Positions 13,885 through 20,080 of a stretch of DNA of 20,080 bases are shown here, piece after piece. The number at the start of each line of letters is the position of its first letter. Within the stretch, counting starts at the first letter, position 1. Location of the stretch: positions 1 to 20,080 of the IMG/VR virus record IMGVR_UViG_3300030101_002747. One strand, given 5' to 3'. Origin of the DNA: a virus. The position numbers and the translations under genes were made by a program. The notes beneath the pieces were generated by a model. That model saw nothing but the letters and a program-made list of their open reading frames with translations, ran no database searches and was not told the origin of the DNA.

Positions 13885-14865
13885 ATGGCAACTTATGTAA
13901 ATAACTTAAGGCTAAAAGAAATAGCCACTGGTGATGAATCAGGAACATGGGGAACATCCACTAATACCAATCTTGAGTTGATCGGTGAAGCTCTTGGTGT
14001 AGGCACAGAAGCCATTACCACCAATGCTGATACCCACACCACAACTGTAGCTGATGGTTCTACAGATGCAGGTAGATCAATGTATCTTAAATACACAGGC
14101 ACATTAGATTCTGCATGTACCATTACTATTGCACCTAATACCATGAAGAGAGTGCAAATCATTGAAAATGCAACCAGTGGTTCACAAAACATTATTATCA
14201 AACAAGGCTCAGGCTCAACAGTCACCATTGCACCTAGTGAAGTTGCAGTTGTGCAACTAGATGGAGCAGGTAGTGGTGCCGCTGTACTTGACTGCTTTAC
14301 AGATTTGGCTGTCACAGATAGCTTATCCATCAATGGCACAACCTTAACCATAGGTGATGCTACTGCTGAAGATACTAAAATAGTTTTTGATGGCAATGCA
14401 CAAGATTATTATGTAGGTCTTGATGATAGTGCTGATGATCTTGTAATAGGTCTTGGCTCAACAGTTGGTACAACACCAGCCATCTCAGTAGATGAGAACC
14501 AAAATGTGACCATGCCACAAATAGTGACAGCATCTACTTCAGCCAATATTACTCAAGTAGCTTTAACAGATGGTACAGTTTCATGGGATGCAAAAGCCGC
14601 CGCTAATGCATTTTTATTGCTAGAGGAAAATTCAACCATAGGTAGTCCAAGTAATTCAGTAGAAGGAGCTATTATTAGCATTGAGGTAGCACAACACGCT
14701 TCGAGCGGTCCATATACTTTGGCATGGAACGCAGTATTTGAATTTGTTGGGGATGTGACTCCAACACAGACCGCTACAGATGCTAAGACTGATATATACG
14801 CTTTCAGATACAATGGCTCTAAGTGGCAAAACATTGGTATCAGTCAAAACCTAACACAAAGCTAA
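13885..14865 (+). CDS. Tail fibre-like structural protein
   Basis: A 326-aa protein. The start (MATYVNNLRLKEIATGDESG, then TWGTSTNTNLELIGEALG) is a signature I associate with a large group of marine phage tail or structural proteins; the 'GxxSGTWGxxTNxNLxxI' motif probably serves to attach to the particle. Beta-rich segments follow (SMYLKYTGTLDSACTITI, IIIKQGSGSTVTI), then LSINGTTLTIGDATAEDTKI with VFDGNAQDYYVGLDDSADDL, a repeat element common in these proteins. A C-terminal beta domain ends YAFRYNGSKWQNIGISQNL. AGGAC precedes the ATG. CpG frequency rises sharply near 14.69 kb, within the last 60 codons, as if the C-terminus and the following fibre genes had been exchanged as a unit. Confidence 0.75.
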   Translation: MATYVNNLRLKEIATGDESGTWGTSTNTNLELIGEALGVGTEAITTNADTHTTTVADGSTDAGRSMYLKYTGTLDSACTITIAPNTMKRVQIIENATSGSQNIIIKQGSGSTVTIAPSEVAVVQLDGAGSGAAVLDCFTDLAVTDSLSINGTTLTIGDATAEDTKIVFDGNAQDYYVGLDDSADDLVIGLGSTVGTTPAISVDENQNVTMPQIVTASTSANITQVALTDGTVSWDAKAAANAFLLLEENSTIGSPSNSVEGAIISIEVAQHASSGPYTLAWNAVFEFVGDVTPTQTATDAKTDIYAFRYNGSKWQNIGISQNLTQS

Positions 14866-14866
14866 C

Positions 14867-16285
14867 ATGGAAACCCTACAGAGAACTGCTAATCGAGGAA
14901 GTGTCTCGACTGGGTATGAGATTGGTAACTCTTTAAAACTTGAAGCTGATAATTCAGAAAGCTTAACTCATACAGGCACTCAATCAACAGCAGGAAATGC
15001 TAGAACTTGGACGTGGGCAGGTTGGATAAAAAGAACAGAACTTGATGGACATGAATATTTATTTTCAGCAGGTTATACAGGCTTTAAGTTTATGACAACA
15101 GAAAACTGGTTGAGATTTGCTATGTATGATGGTAGTACTTCCTACTACCTTGATTTAGATATGGTGTTTCGGGACACTTCAAGTTGGTATCATATTGTTG
15201 GTCAATTAGATACAACGCAGGGGACTGCGGCTAACAGAGCAAAAGTATGGGTTAATGGAGTTCTTCAAACAGAATTTAGAGCAAGCACAAATTACACAAG
15301 TATTCCTCAAAACACAGAATTTCAAATAGGTCAAACAGGAAGCTCATCAAACTGGTTAAAAATAGGAGATTGGTTTGCAGCAGGAAGATACCTTTCAGCT
15401 TACATAGCAGAATGGCATTTTACAGATGGAGTAGCTAATGAAGCAGATGCTTTTGGTGAGTTTGATAGTGATACTGGTATTTGGATACCTAAAGAATATA
15501 CAGGTTCTTATGGCACTATCGGATATTATTTAGACTTTTCTGATTCTGCTAATTTAGGCAATGATTCTAGTGGTAATAGCACAGACTTTTCAGAAACTAA
15601 CATCACAGCCGCAGATCAAGCGACTGACACACCTACTAATAATTTTGCAACATTAAATCCTCTACATTACACAACCAAATATACAATAACTGAAGGAGCT
15701 ACGAATCAAGTATCTTCTGCAGATGGATGGGGTGCTAGTGTTGGCTCTGTAGGAGTTACCTCTGGTAAATGGTATTTTGAAGTACAATCTGCTGATACTA
15801 ATGGATATACTCTTCTTGGTGTTATAGACCAAGATAGTGTAATAGGCACATATGTAAATGCTGATGCTCACGCAGGAGATGCTCCTTATGGCATAGCCTA
15901 TTATGGTGGCAATGGCTCAATTATTACTAATGGTTCAGCATTATCAGGAGTTTCTTTTCCTTCATGGACTACTGAAACTATGGGTTGTGCATTAGATTTA
16001 GATAACAATAAAATATATTTTTCTAAAAGTGGAACTTATGGCAACTCAGGAGACCCAGCATCAGGTTCAAATGGAGTATCTTTGCCAACAGGTGGAAGTG
16101 GTACTTGGTTTATTTCGACATCAACTTATTACGCTGCTAACCCAGCCAAAACGAATCAAGGTGGCTATACAACAAACACACCATCAAGTGCAGCAAGTGA
16201 TGCCAATGGCTACGGAACTTTTGAATACGCACCACCTTCTGGATACTATGCAATATGCACTAAAAACTTAGCGGAGTTTGGATAA
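14867..16285 (+). CDS. Fibre/adhesin with LamG-like and SPRY-like domains
   Basis: A 472-aa beta-rich protein. Residues about 45-195 fit a concanavalin/LamG-like jelly roll: TWTWAGWIKRTELDGHEYLF, WLRFAMYDGSTSYYL, WYHIVGQLD, AKVWVNGVLQT and AYIAEWHFTDG stand at the usual places of these domains. A linker (DSANLGNDSSGNSTDFS, then TDTPTNNFATLNP) leads to a SPRY/B30.2-like domain (about 299-460): SGKWYFEVQS, YGIAYYGGNGSI, MGCALDLDNNKIYFSKSG and GYYAICTKNL. Both are ligand-binding folds, so it probably binds a host surface glycan or protein. It starts 1 bp after the previous stop without a clear ribosome-binding site and ends in a TAATG overlap with the next fibre gene. Confidence 0.78.
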   Translation: METLQRTANRGSVSTGYEIGNSLKLEADNSESLTHTGTQSTAGNARTWTWAGWIKRTELDGHEYLFSAGYTGFKFMTTENWLRFAMYDGSTSYYLDLDMVFRDTSSWYHIVGQLDTTQGTAANRAKVWVNGVLQTEFRASTNYTSIPQNTEFQIGQTGSSSNWLKIGDWFAAGRYLSAYIAEWHFTDGVANEADAFGEFDSDTGIWIPKEYTGSYGTIGYYLDFSDSANLGNDSSGNSTDFSETNITAADQATDTPTNNFATLNPLHYTTKYTITEGATNQVSSADGWGASVGSVGVTSGKWYFEVQSADTNGYTLLGVIDQDSVIGTYVNADAHAGDAPYGIAYYGGNGSIITNGSALSGVSFPSWTTETMGCALDLDNNKIYFSKSGTYGNSGDPASGSNGVSLPTGGSGTWFISTSTYYAANPAKTNQGGYTTNTPSSAASDANGYGTFEYAPPSGYYAICTKNLAEFG

Positions 16286-17340
16286 TGGCTTATACAACGA
16301 TAGACGACCCATCAGCACATTTTCAATGTGAACTTTACACAGGTAATAGCACTACAAATGCAATAACTTTTTCAGGTAACAGCGATATGAAACCTGATTT
16401 AGTTTGGAACAAAAGGAGAGATGCTGCATACAACCATGTTTTGTGGGATTCGACCAGAGGTGTTACAAAGTATATAGCTTCTAACACTTCATCCGCAGAA
16501 GCCACTTTTGGTTATGTTTCTTCGTTTGATACTGATGGTGTTACTTTTGGCACTGCTGACCAAGCTGTAAATACTAATGGTGGTTCTTATGTTTTATGGA
16601 ATTGGAAAGCCAATGGAGGGACAACTGCAAGTAATAGTGATGGAGATATCACCTCAACTGTTCAAGCAAATACAACAGCAGGTTTTAGCATAGTTACTTA
16701 CGCTGGTAACGGCAGTCAAGACCAAACAATAGGACATGGATTAGGAGCAGTTCCTAAAATGATTTTATTTAAAAATAGATCAAACTCTGCTTATTGGTAT
16801 GTTTATCATATAGGTACTGGAAATGATACTATGATGTATCTTAATTTAAGCAATGCCGCACAATCTTTATCAAGTCAGTTTTCTACCCCAACAACCACAA
16901 CTTTTAATGTTAGTAACGAAAACAGCACATTTAATGGTTACAACACAAATACTGATAATTATGTTGCTTATGTATTTGCAGAGGTGCAGGGCTACTCAAA
17001 ATTTAGTTCTTACATTGGCAACGGAAATGCAGATGGTCCGTTCGTCTATACAGGATTTAAACCTGCTTTTATAATGTTGAAAAGAACAAATGGTAGCGAT
17101 GGTTGGTTTTTACTAGATGCAAAAAGAAATCCAATCAATATTTCAACTAACAGTGCTATAAGAGTTGATGAATCTGGAGCAGAAGGTTCAGCATCAAAAT
17201 TAATAGATATGCTTTCTAATGGTTTTAAATTAAGAGGTAACGATGGTGCTTACAATGGAGGAGGTAATCCCTATATCTTTATGGCATTTGCAGAAAATCC
17301 ATTCGTAACATCAACAGGAATCCCAACAACAGCTTTTTAG
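16285..17340 (+). CDS. Tail fibre-like protein (DUF7483-like)
   Basis: A 351-aa beta-rich protein. It starts MAYTTIDDPSAHFQCELYTG and contains DLVWNKRRDAAYNHVLWDST, SFDTDGVTFGTA, YVLWNWKANGG, FSIVTYAGNGSQDQTIGHGL, VPKMILFKNRS, and later GFKPAFIMLKRTNGSDGWF and YIFMAFAENPF. This series of strands ('KPDLVW.K.R', 'SYVAWNWKA', 'GFKPAFIMLK') is well known to me from marine phage fibre proteins and, as I recall, is annotated as DUF7483. The internal similarity between its two halves (VPKMILFKNRSNSAYWYVY and PAFIMLKRTNGSDGWFLLD) suggests a duplicated domain. It is coupled by TAATG to the LamG/SPRY gene. It is likely part of the host-binding apparatus together with that protein. Confidence 0.75.
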   Translation: MAYTTIDDPSAHFQCELYTGNSTTNAITFSGNSDMKPDLVWNKRRDAAYNHVLWDSTRGVTKYIASNTSSAEATFGYVSSFDTDGVTFGTADQAVNTNGGSYVLWNWKANGGTTASNSDGDITSTVQANTTAGFSIVTYAGNGSQDQTIGHGLGAVPKMILFKNRSNSAYWYVYHIGTGNDTMMYLNLSNAAQSLSSQFSTPTTTTFNVSNENSTFNGYNTNTDNYVAYVFAEVQGYSKFSSYIGNGNADGPFVYTGFKPAFIMLKRTNGSDGWFLLDAKRNPINISTNSAIRVDESGAEGSASKLIDMLSNGFKLRGNDGAYNGGGNPYIFMAFAENPFVTSTGIPTTAF

Positions 17341-17349
17341 ATCTAAAAA
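17334..17349. repeat. 16-bp perfect palindrome across a stop codon
   Basis: TTTTTAGATCTAAAAA is perfectly self-complementary and includes the TAG stop of the fibre gene. No T-run follows on the + strand, so it is a weak terminator at best. It could mark a module boundary, or be chance in AT-rich DNA. Confidence 0.45.
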
Positions 17350-17368
17350 AATGAGGTAATATAAAATT

Positions 17369-17938
17369 ATGTGGGCATTAGTAGAAGATAGTAAAATAAG
17401 TAAGGTTTATAATAAACCTGCACAATTAACGATAGGAGATATTAAATATCCTAGCAATATACACAACCTTTGGTCAGAGGCAGAACTCAAAGCTATAGGT
17501 GTTTATATAGTAGTAATAGATAACACTAATTATAAAGACCCTAAATACTATATTAATACAGATCAGTCTTTTGCATTTGGTAGTAATAAAGTTACAGCAA
17601 CTTATGGCACAGCTACAGCTAGAGCTTTAGATGATTCAGGTTCAGGTGATACTTTGGTTAGAGGTTTAAAATATACTCATTGTGAAACAATAGACAATCA
17701 AGCTTATGGCTTACTACAACCTAATGATTGGATGGTAGTTAGAAATGCAGAAAGTTCTAAAGCCATACCAACAGATTGGCTAGATTACAGAGTAGCAGTA
17801 AGAACAGCGGCAACTGATATGAAAGCAAAAATTAATGCAGTTGCAAATGTAGATGCTTTAGCTGATCTTTATAAATACAATGATGCTACACCACCAGTAA
17901 GACCACTAGGTGAGTTTCCAACCCCACCAACTTCATAG
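17369..17938 (+). CDS. Possible tail fibre assembly chaperone
   Basis: A 189-aa protein. It begins with MWALVEDSKISKVYNKP and a segment typical of tail assembly proteins that follow fibre genes (LTIGDIKYPSNIHNLWSEAELKAIGVY). The C-terminal half has LLQPNDWMVVRNAESSKAIP followed by WLDYRVAVRTAATDMKAKI, matching the 'L...DW.V.R..E....IP..W..YR..VR' pattern of phage tail assembly chaperones. It ends in a Pro-rich tail (PPVRPLGEFPTPPTS). GAGG lies 12 bases upstream of the ATG, slightly far. Directly after three fibre-like genes, a role in folding or attaching fibres is likely (inference). It could also be a minor structural protein. Confidence 0.65.
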   Translation: MWALVEDSKISKVYNKPAQLTIGDIKYPSNIHNLWSEAELKAIGVYIVVIDNTNYKDPKYYINTDQSFAFGSNKVTATYGTATARALDDSGSGDTLVRGLKYTHCETIDNQAYGLLQPNDWMVVRNAESSKAIPTDWLDYRVAVRTAATDMKAKINAVANVDALADLYKYNDATPPVRPLGEFPTPPTS

Positions 17939-17947
17939 GAGATAATT

Positions 17948-18124
17948 ATGGTATATATGTTAGATCTAATATTAAAATTAATCCAAATCATTCCTTGGGT
18001 TGTTACAGGAGCTTCTTTGATAGCTTCAATAACTCCAACCCCGCGTGATGATGTATGGATTGGTAAAATTTATAAGCTAGTAGATTGGTGTGCAATCAAT
18101 ATTGGCAAGGCGAAAGATAAATGA
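17948..18124 (+). CDS. Small single-TM protein of the lysis-type cassette
   Basis: A 58-aa protein. AGGAG (17937-17941) is well placed before the ATG. One hydrophobic segment (LILKLIQIIPWVVTGASLIASI) is followed by TPTPRDDVWIGKIYKLVDWC and AINIGKAKDK. The 'TPTP.DD.W.GK.YKL.D..A.N.GKAK' tail is a recurrent motif in short marine phage proteins. Its stop overlaps the next start as ATGA. It may be a holin partner or an antiholin; no direct evidence. Confidence 0.7.
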   Translation: MVYMLDLILKLIQIIPWVVTGASLIASITPTPRDDVWIGKIYKLVDWCAINIGKAKDK

Positions 18125-18363
18125 GTTGGTGGAAAAAAGTAATTAATTTTTTTAAGCCTTTACCAGCAGACGAGCTACCGAATCCTTTGAAGGATGTAAA
18201 AAAAGAAGAGCCTGTTGTAAAAGAGGTGTTAGAAGAAACAGAATTAGTCAGGGCAAGAAATAAAAAAGGTAGGTACGTTGCAGATGACCCATCTACTCCA
18301 GATATAAATGAAGCTTATACAACTGTTAAAGTTAAAAAAAAGAAAAAAAAGCGTAAAAAATAA
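18121..18363 (+). CDS. Hypothetical 80-aa basic protein
   Basis: It starts within the previous stop (ATGA). The N-terminus is an amphipathic, aromatic-basic helix (MSWWKKVINFFKPLP). The middle is charged, and then comes ELVRARNKKGRYVADDPSTP, with DINEAYTT just before the tail; this 'RARN..G.Y.ADDPSTP..NEA' segment recurs in marine phages. It ends in a poly-Lys tail (KVKKKKKKRKK). It could associate with membranes or nucleic acid. The function is unknown. Confidence 0.75.
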   Translation: MSWWKKVINFFKPLPADELPNPLKDVKKEEPVVKEVLEETELVRARNKKGRYVADDPSTPDINEAYTTVKVKKKKKKRKK

Positions 18364-18364
18364 A

Positions 18365-18547
18365 GTGAATATTTATGACGATCCTTTGCATAAAATTGAG
18401 ATACATGAAAAAGAATGTGCTCAAAGATATAAAAATATAGAGGAACGTCTTGAATCAGGAGCTAAAAGGTTTGATAAGCTAGAAAACATGATATGGGGCG
18501 TTTACCCATTTATCGTAATTAGCGTAGTATTAGCTAAATTTTTATAA
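18365..18547 (+). CDS. Small coiled-coil/TM protein, XhlA-like layout
   Basis: I chose the GTG at 18365, 1 bp after the previous stop, because the longer frame from 18308 only reads the Lys-rich 3' end of the preceding gene in another frame. The 60-aa product has a charged helix (HKIEIHEKECAQRYKNIEER, then LESGAKRFDKLENMIW) and a C-terminal membrane segment (VYPFIVISVVLAKFL). A soluble helix followed by a C-terminal TM is the layout of hemolysin XhlA-type and similar lysis-accessory proteins. It ends in a TAATG overlap with the holin candidate. No good ribosome-binding site precedes the GTG. Confidence 0.65.
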   Translation: MNIYDDPLHKIEIHEKECAQRYKNIEERLESGAKRFDKLENMIWGVYPFIVISVVLAKFL

Positions 18548-18930
18548 TGAACGAACATAGAAGCACATTTTCTGGAGATATGGACCGTAATGAAGTTGAG
18601 ATGGATCTCAATAAATTTATGGCTATGATTGAAGAAATATCTCAACTCAAAGATAAGATTAGAGATCTTGAAGATGATACAACCAAAAACCCTCATCAAA
18701 GATGGATTCATCTAGCAAAAGCGGTTGATTCTTGGAGAATATTTCCAAGAGCCTTTCTTACCGTATATATAGTTTTATTGTATAAATGTACTATTTGGTT
18801 TATGGAATTACCAGAACCTACATTTGAACAGTCTGGCCTTATTTCTATTGTTGTGGGCGCTGGTGCTGCTTGGTTTGGTTTATATGCAGGAACAACAGGG
18901 AGCAGTAAACAATTTAAAGGCGAAGATTAA
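18547..18930 (+). CDS. Holin candidate (two membrane segments)
   Basis: A 127-aa protein. The N-terminal half is charged and helical (MIEEISQLKDKIRDLEDD). Then comes SWRIFPRAFLTVYIVLLYKC with TIWFM, and GLISIVVGAGAAWFGLYAG, two membrane helices joined by MELPEPTFEQS. The C-terminus is short and polar (TTGSSKQFKGED). The 'DSWR.FPR....Y....Y....WFM.LP.PT.EQ' and 'AAWFGLYA.TG' pattern is one I know from marine phage holin-like proteins, which form pores in the inner membrane to time lysis. It overlaps both neighbours by TAATG. A non-holin membrane role cannot be excluded; no endolysin is visible in the window. Confidence 0.7.
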   Translation: MNEHRSTFSGDMDRNEVEMDLNKFMAMIEEISQLKDKIRDLEDDTTKNPHQRWIHLAKAVDSWRIFPRAFLTVYIVLLYKCTIWFMELPEPTFEQSGLISIVVGAGAAWFGLYAGTTGSSKQFKGED

Positions 18931-20054
18931 TGAAGAATGACGACCAAAGAAAGCATGATAATATGCTTGCTTGGGCAGCATTAATGTTTCTTATTACTTT
19001 AGTAGCAGGCGTTTCTATACAAGCAAACGCTCAATCTTCTCAACAATCTGGTACAGCTTGCGTCAACGGTACACAATATTGTGAAAATTCTAATGTTTAC
19101 ACAACAAATCAAACCACTACAAATAATACCAATACAAACACTAATACAAACACTAATACCAATAATACGACTACCAGTAACACTAATGTTTCAACAAATA
19201 CGAATGTATCTACAAATACCAATACTTCGACTAATACAAATGTAAATACAAATCAAAACACAAATGTCAATACAAATGTAAATACTTCGACCGCTAATAG
19301 CACATCAAATAATACTAATACAAATATAAATACATCTACTTCAACCAGTAATGTAAATTCGACAGTAAATCAAACTGTAAATAATACTAATGTAAATACA
19401 TCAACTAGCACGTCTGACAATACGAACAGAAATATTAATGAATCTACTTCGCAATCAAACGTACAGACTAATAACGTAAATCAAAATAATAATAATACTA
19501 AGTCTGACAATACCAATAGAAACATTAATGAATCAAAATCAGTCCAAACAATCAATCAAAATGTAAAGTCTGAAGCGCCACCAGCTAGTGCTATTGCCCC
19601 ATCTATAATGAGTTATTCACAAGACTTATGTACTACTGGCCTGAGTGGAGCTTTCCAAGGTCAAGTATTTGGTTTATCTGGTGGTAAGTCTGTAAGAGAT
19701 ATGAATTGTGAAAGACTTAAACTGTCTAAATATTTATACGATATGGGTATGAAAGTAGCTGCAATATCTTTGTTGGCTCAAGACGAAAGAGTATTTAAGG
19801 CTATGTGGCAAGCAGGTACACCTGCTCCATACGAAGGCAAAATAGGAGAGGAAGCAAAAAAATTATGGTTAGCTAATCCTTCTAAAAGACCCGATAAAAA
19901 AGATATTGAACAAGAGTTTATTGCAGAGTGCAGCCAAGAACACAATCCTAAAAGAGATGAAATACAAAAAGACGTAGCTGGTATAATTAGTAAAGTGGTT
20001 GTAAGAAAAACAAAATCTAAAAGACAATGCAAAAAAGAATTATATGGGGGTTGA
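18930..20054 (+). CDS. Secreted Asn/Thr-repeat protein with conserved C-terminal domain
   Basis: A 374-aa protein. A signal peptide is clear (MLAWAALMFLITLVAGVSI, then QANA with AxA-type cleavage after residue 34). Two Cys follow (TACVNGTQYCEN). Residues about 57-205 are almost wholly Asn, Thr and Ser (NTNTNTNTN and variants with V, I, Q, D, R). A folded C-terminal domain starts near 213: PPASAIAPSIMSYSQDLCTT, GLSGAFQGQVFGLSGGKSVR, DMNCERLKLSKYLYDMGMKV, AAISLLAQDERVFKAMWQAG, then TPAPYEGKIG and a charged tail. This domain recurs in marine phages next to lysis genes, as I recall. An envelope-disrupting or periplasm-spanning role is plausible: the flexible repeat could span the periplasm. A lipoprotein gene starts within its last 28 bp. 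Confidence 0.75.
   Translation: MKNDDQRKHDNMLAWAALMFLITLVAGVSIQANAQSSQQSGTACVNGTQYCENSNVYTTNQTTTNNTNTNTNTNTNTNNTTTSNTNVSTNTNVSTNTNTSTNTNVNTNQNTNVNTNVNTSTANSTSNNTNTNINTSTSTSNVNSTVNQTVNNTNVNTSTSTSDNTNRNINESTSQSNVQTNNVNQNNNNTKSDNTNRNINESKSVQTINQNVKSEAPPASAIAPSIMSYSQDLCTTGLSGAFQGQVFGLSGGKSVRDMNCERLKLSKYLYDMGMKVAAISLLAQDERVFKAMWQAGTPAPYEGKIGEEAKKLWLANPSKRPDKKDIEQEFIAECSQEHNPKRDEIQKDVAGIISKVVVRKTKSKRQCKKELYGG
19110..19580 (+). repeat. Low-complexity coding repeat (Asn-Thr, Asn-Val, Asn-Ser)
   Basis: Imperfect short tandem units such as AATACAAACACT and AATACAAATGTA encode the Asn/Thr-rich region. Two longer blocks recur at 19413 and 19501 (encoding SDNTNRNINES). Such DNA can slip, so length variation between relatives is expected. 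Confidence 0.75.
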
Positions 20055-20080
20055 TCCTTCTATCCTGCAATCTTCCAGGA
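20027..20080 (+). CDS. Probable lipoprotein start, o-spanin candidate (3' end missing)
   Basis: Eighteen codons remain open to the end of the window: MQKRIIWGLILLSCNLPG. Basic residues, a hydrophobic stretch and LLSC form a type II (lipoprotein) signal sequence with the lipid-bearing Cys at residue 14. It starts inside the preceding secreted-protein gene, in another frame, as outer-membrane spanin genes often do. No strong ribosome-binding site is visible upstream. Function depends on the missing part. Confidence 0.55.
   Translation, partial: MQKRIIWGLILLSCNLPG

Noticed and set aside
13893-14396. 167-codon open frame on the minus strand
   Set aside because: Antisense of the fibre-like gene with clear coding signature on the + strand; no promoter or ribosome-binding site.
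19110-19580. Short regular repeats considered as a CRISPR array or iterons
   Set aside because: Units are imperfect, a few bases to 12 bases long, have no spacers and translate in frame into the Asn/Thr region.
1-20080. tRNA genes and CRISPR arrays
   Set aside because: I saw no cloverleaf-like sequence with a T-loop motif and no regularly spaced identical repeats. A tRNA scan would be decisive.

Overview
This window looks like part of a tailed bacteriophage (or prophage) genome, most likely from an AT-rich marine bacterium. The base composition is low in G+C (my estimate by eye is a little over one third). Every credible gene is on the + strand, most neighbours overlap or touch, and many products resemble proteins I know mainly from uncultured marine phages: tail-fibre-like proteins, small lysis-region proteins, a large polyvalent-type protein and an Asn/Thr-rich secreted protein. 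The host cannot be fixed from the sequence. The window starts inside a methyltransferase gene and ends inside a probable lipoprotein gene.

Layout. (1) 1-2590, DNA modification and packaging: a beta-class DNA methyltransferase missing its 5' end, a Mom-like base-modification protein, a short AT-rich region with several palindromes, and a terminase small subunit. No terminase large subunit, portal or capsid gene lies in the remaining 17.5 kb. (2) 2591-4565, early or accessory genes: a 400-bp stretch without a convincing gene, a possibly leaderless small membrane protein, a 34-aa ORF, a near-consensus promoter with operator-like repeats, a 78-aa acidic protein, and an ArdC-like antirestriction metalloprotein ending in a strong intrinsic terminator. 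(3) 4566-7307, recombination operon: a promoter overlapped by a perfect 10-bp inverted repeat drives a small zinc-motif protein, an unknown protein, a protein with an N-terminal ribbon-helix-helix-like segment and an integrase arm-type DNA-binding domain but no integrase catalytic domain, a 42-aa peptide and a serine recombinase. (4) 7320-13832, probable virion proteins: a 478-aa protein with a ParB/sulfiredoxin-like segment, a 1204-aa polyvalent-type protein, a Met/Pro-rich protein and a protein of eight 22-residue repeats, coupled by TAATG overlaps. (5) 13885-17938, tail fibre or adhesin region: three fibre-like proteins (one with LamG-like and SPRY-like domains) and a possible tail assembly chaperone. 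(6) 17948-20080, lysis-type cassette: four small proteins, three of them with membrane segments, including a two-TM holin candidate, then a secreted Asn/Thr-repeat protein and an overlapping lipoprotein start.

How it may fit together: Mom-like modification plus methylation would protect phage DNA from restriction, and ArdC would protect it on entry. The recombinase operon looks self-regulated. The late genes form one long translationally coupled block. A sharp change in CpG frequency near 14.69 kb, inside a fibre gene, suggests the fibre and lysis modules have a different history from the rest.
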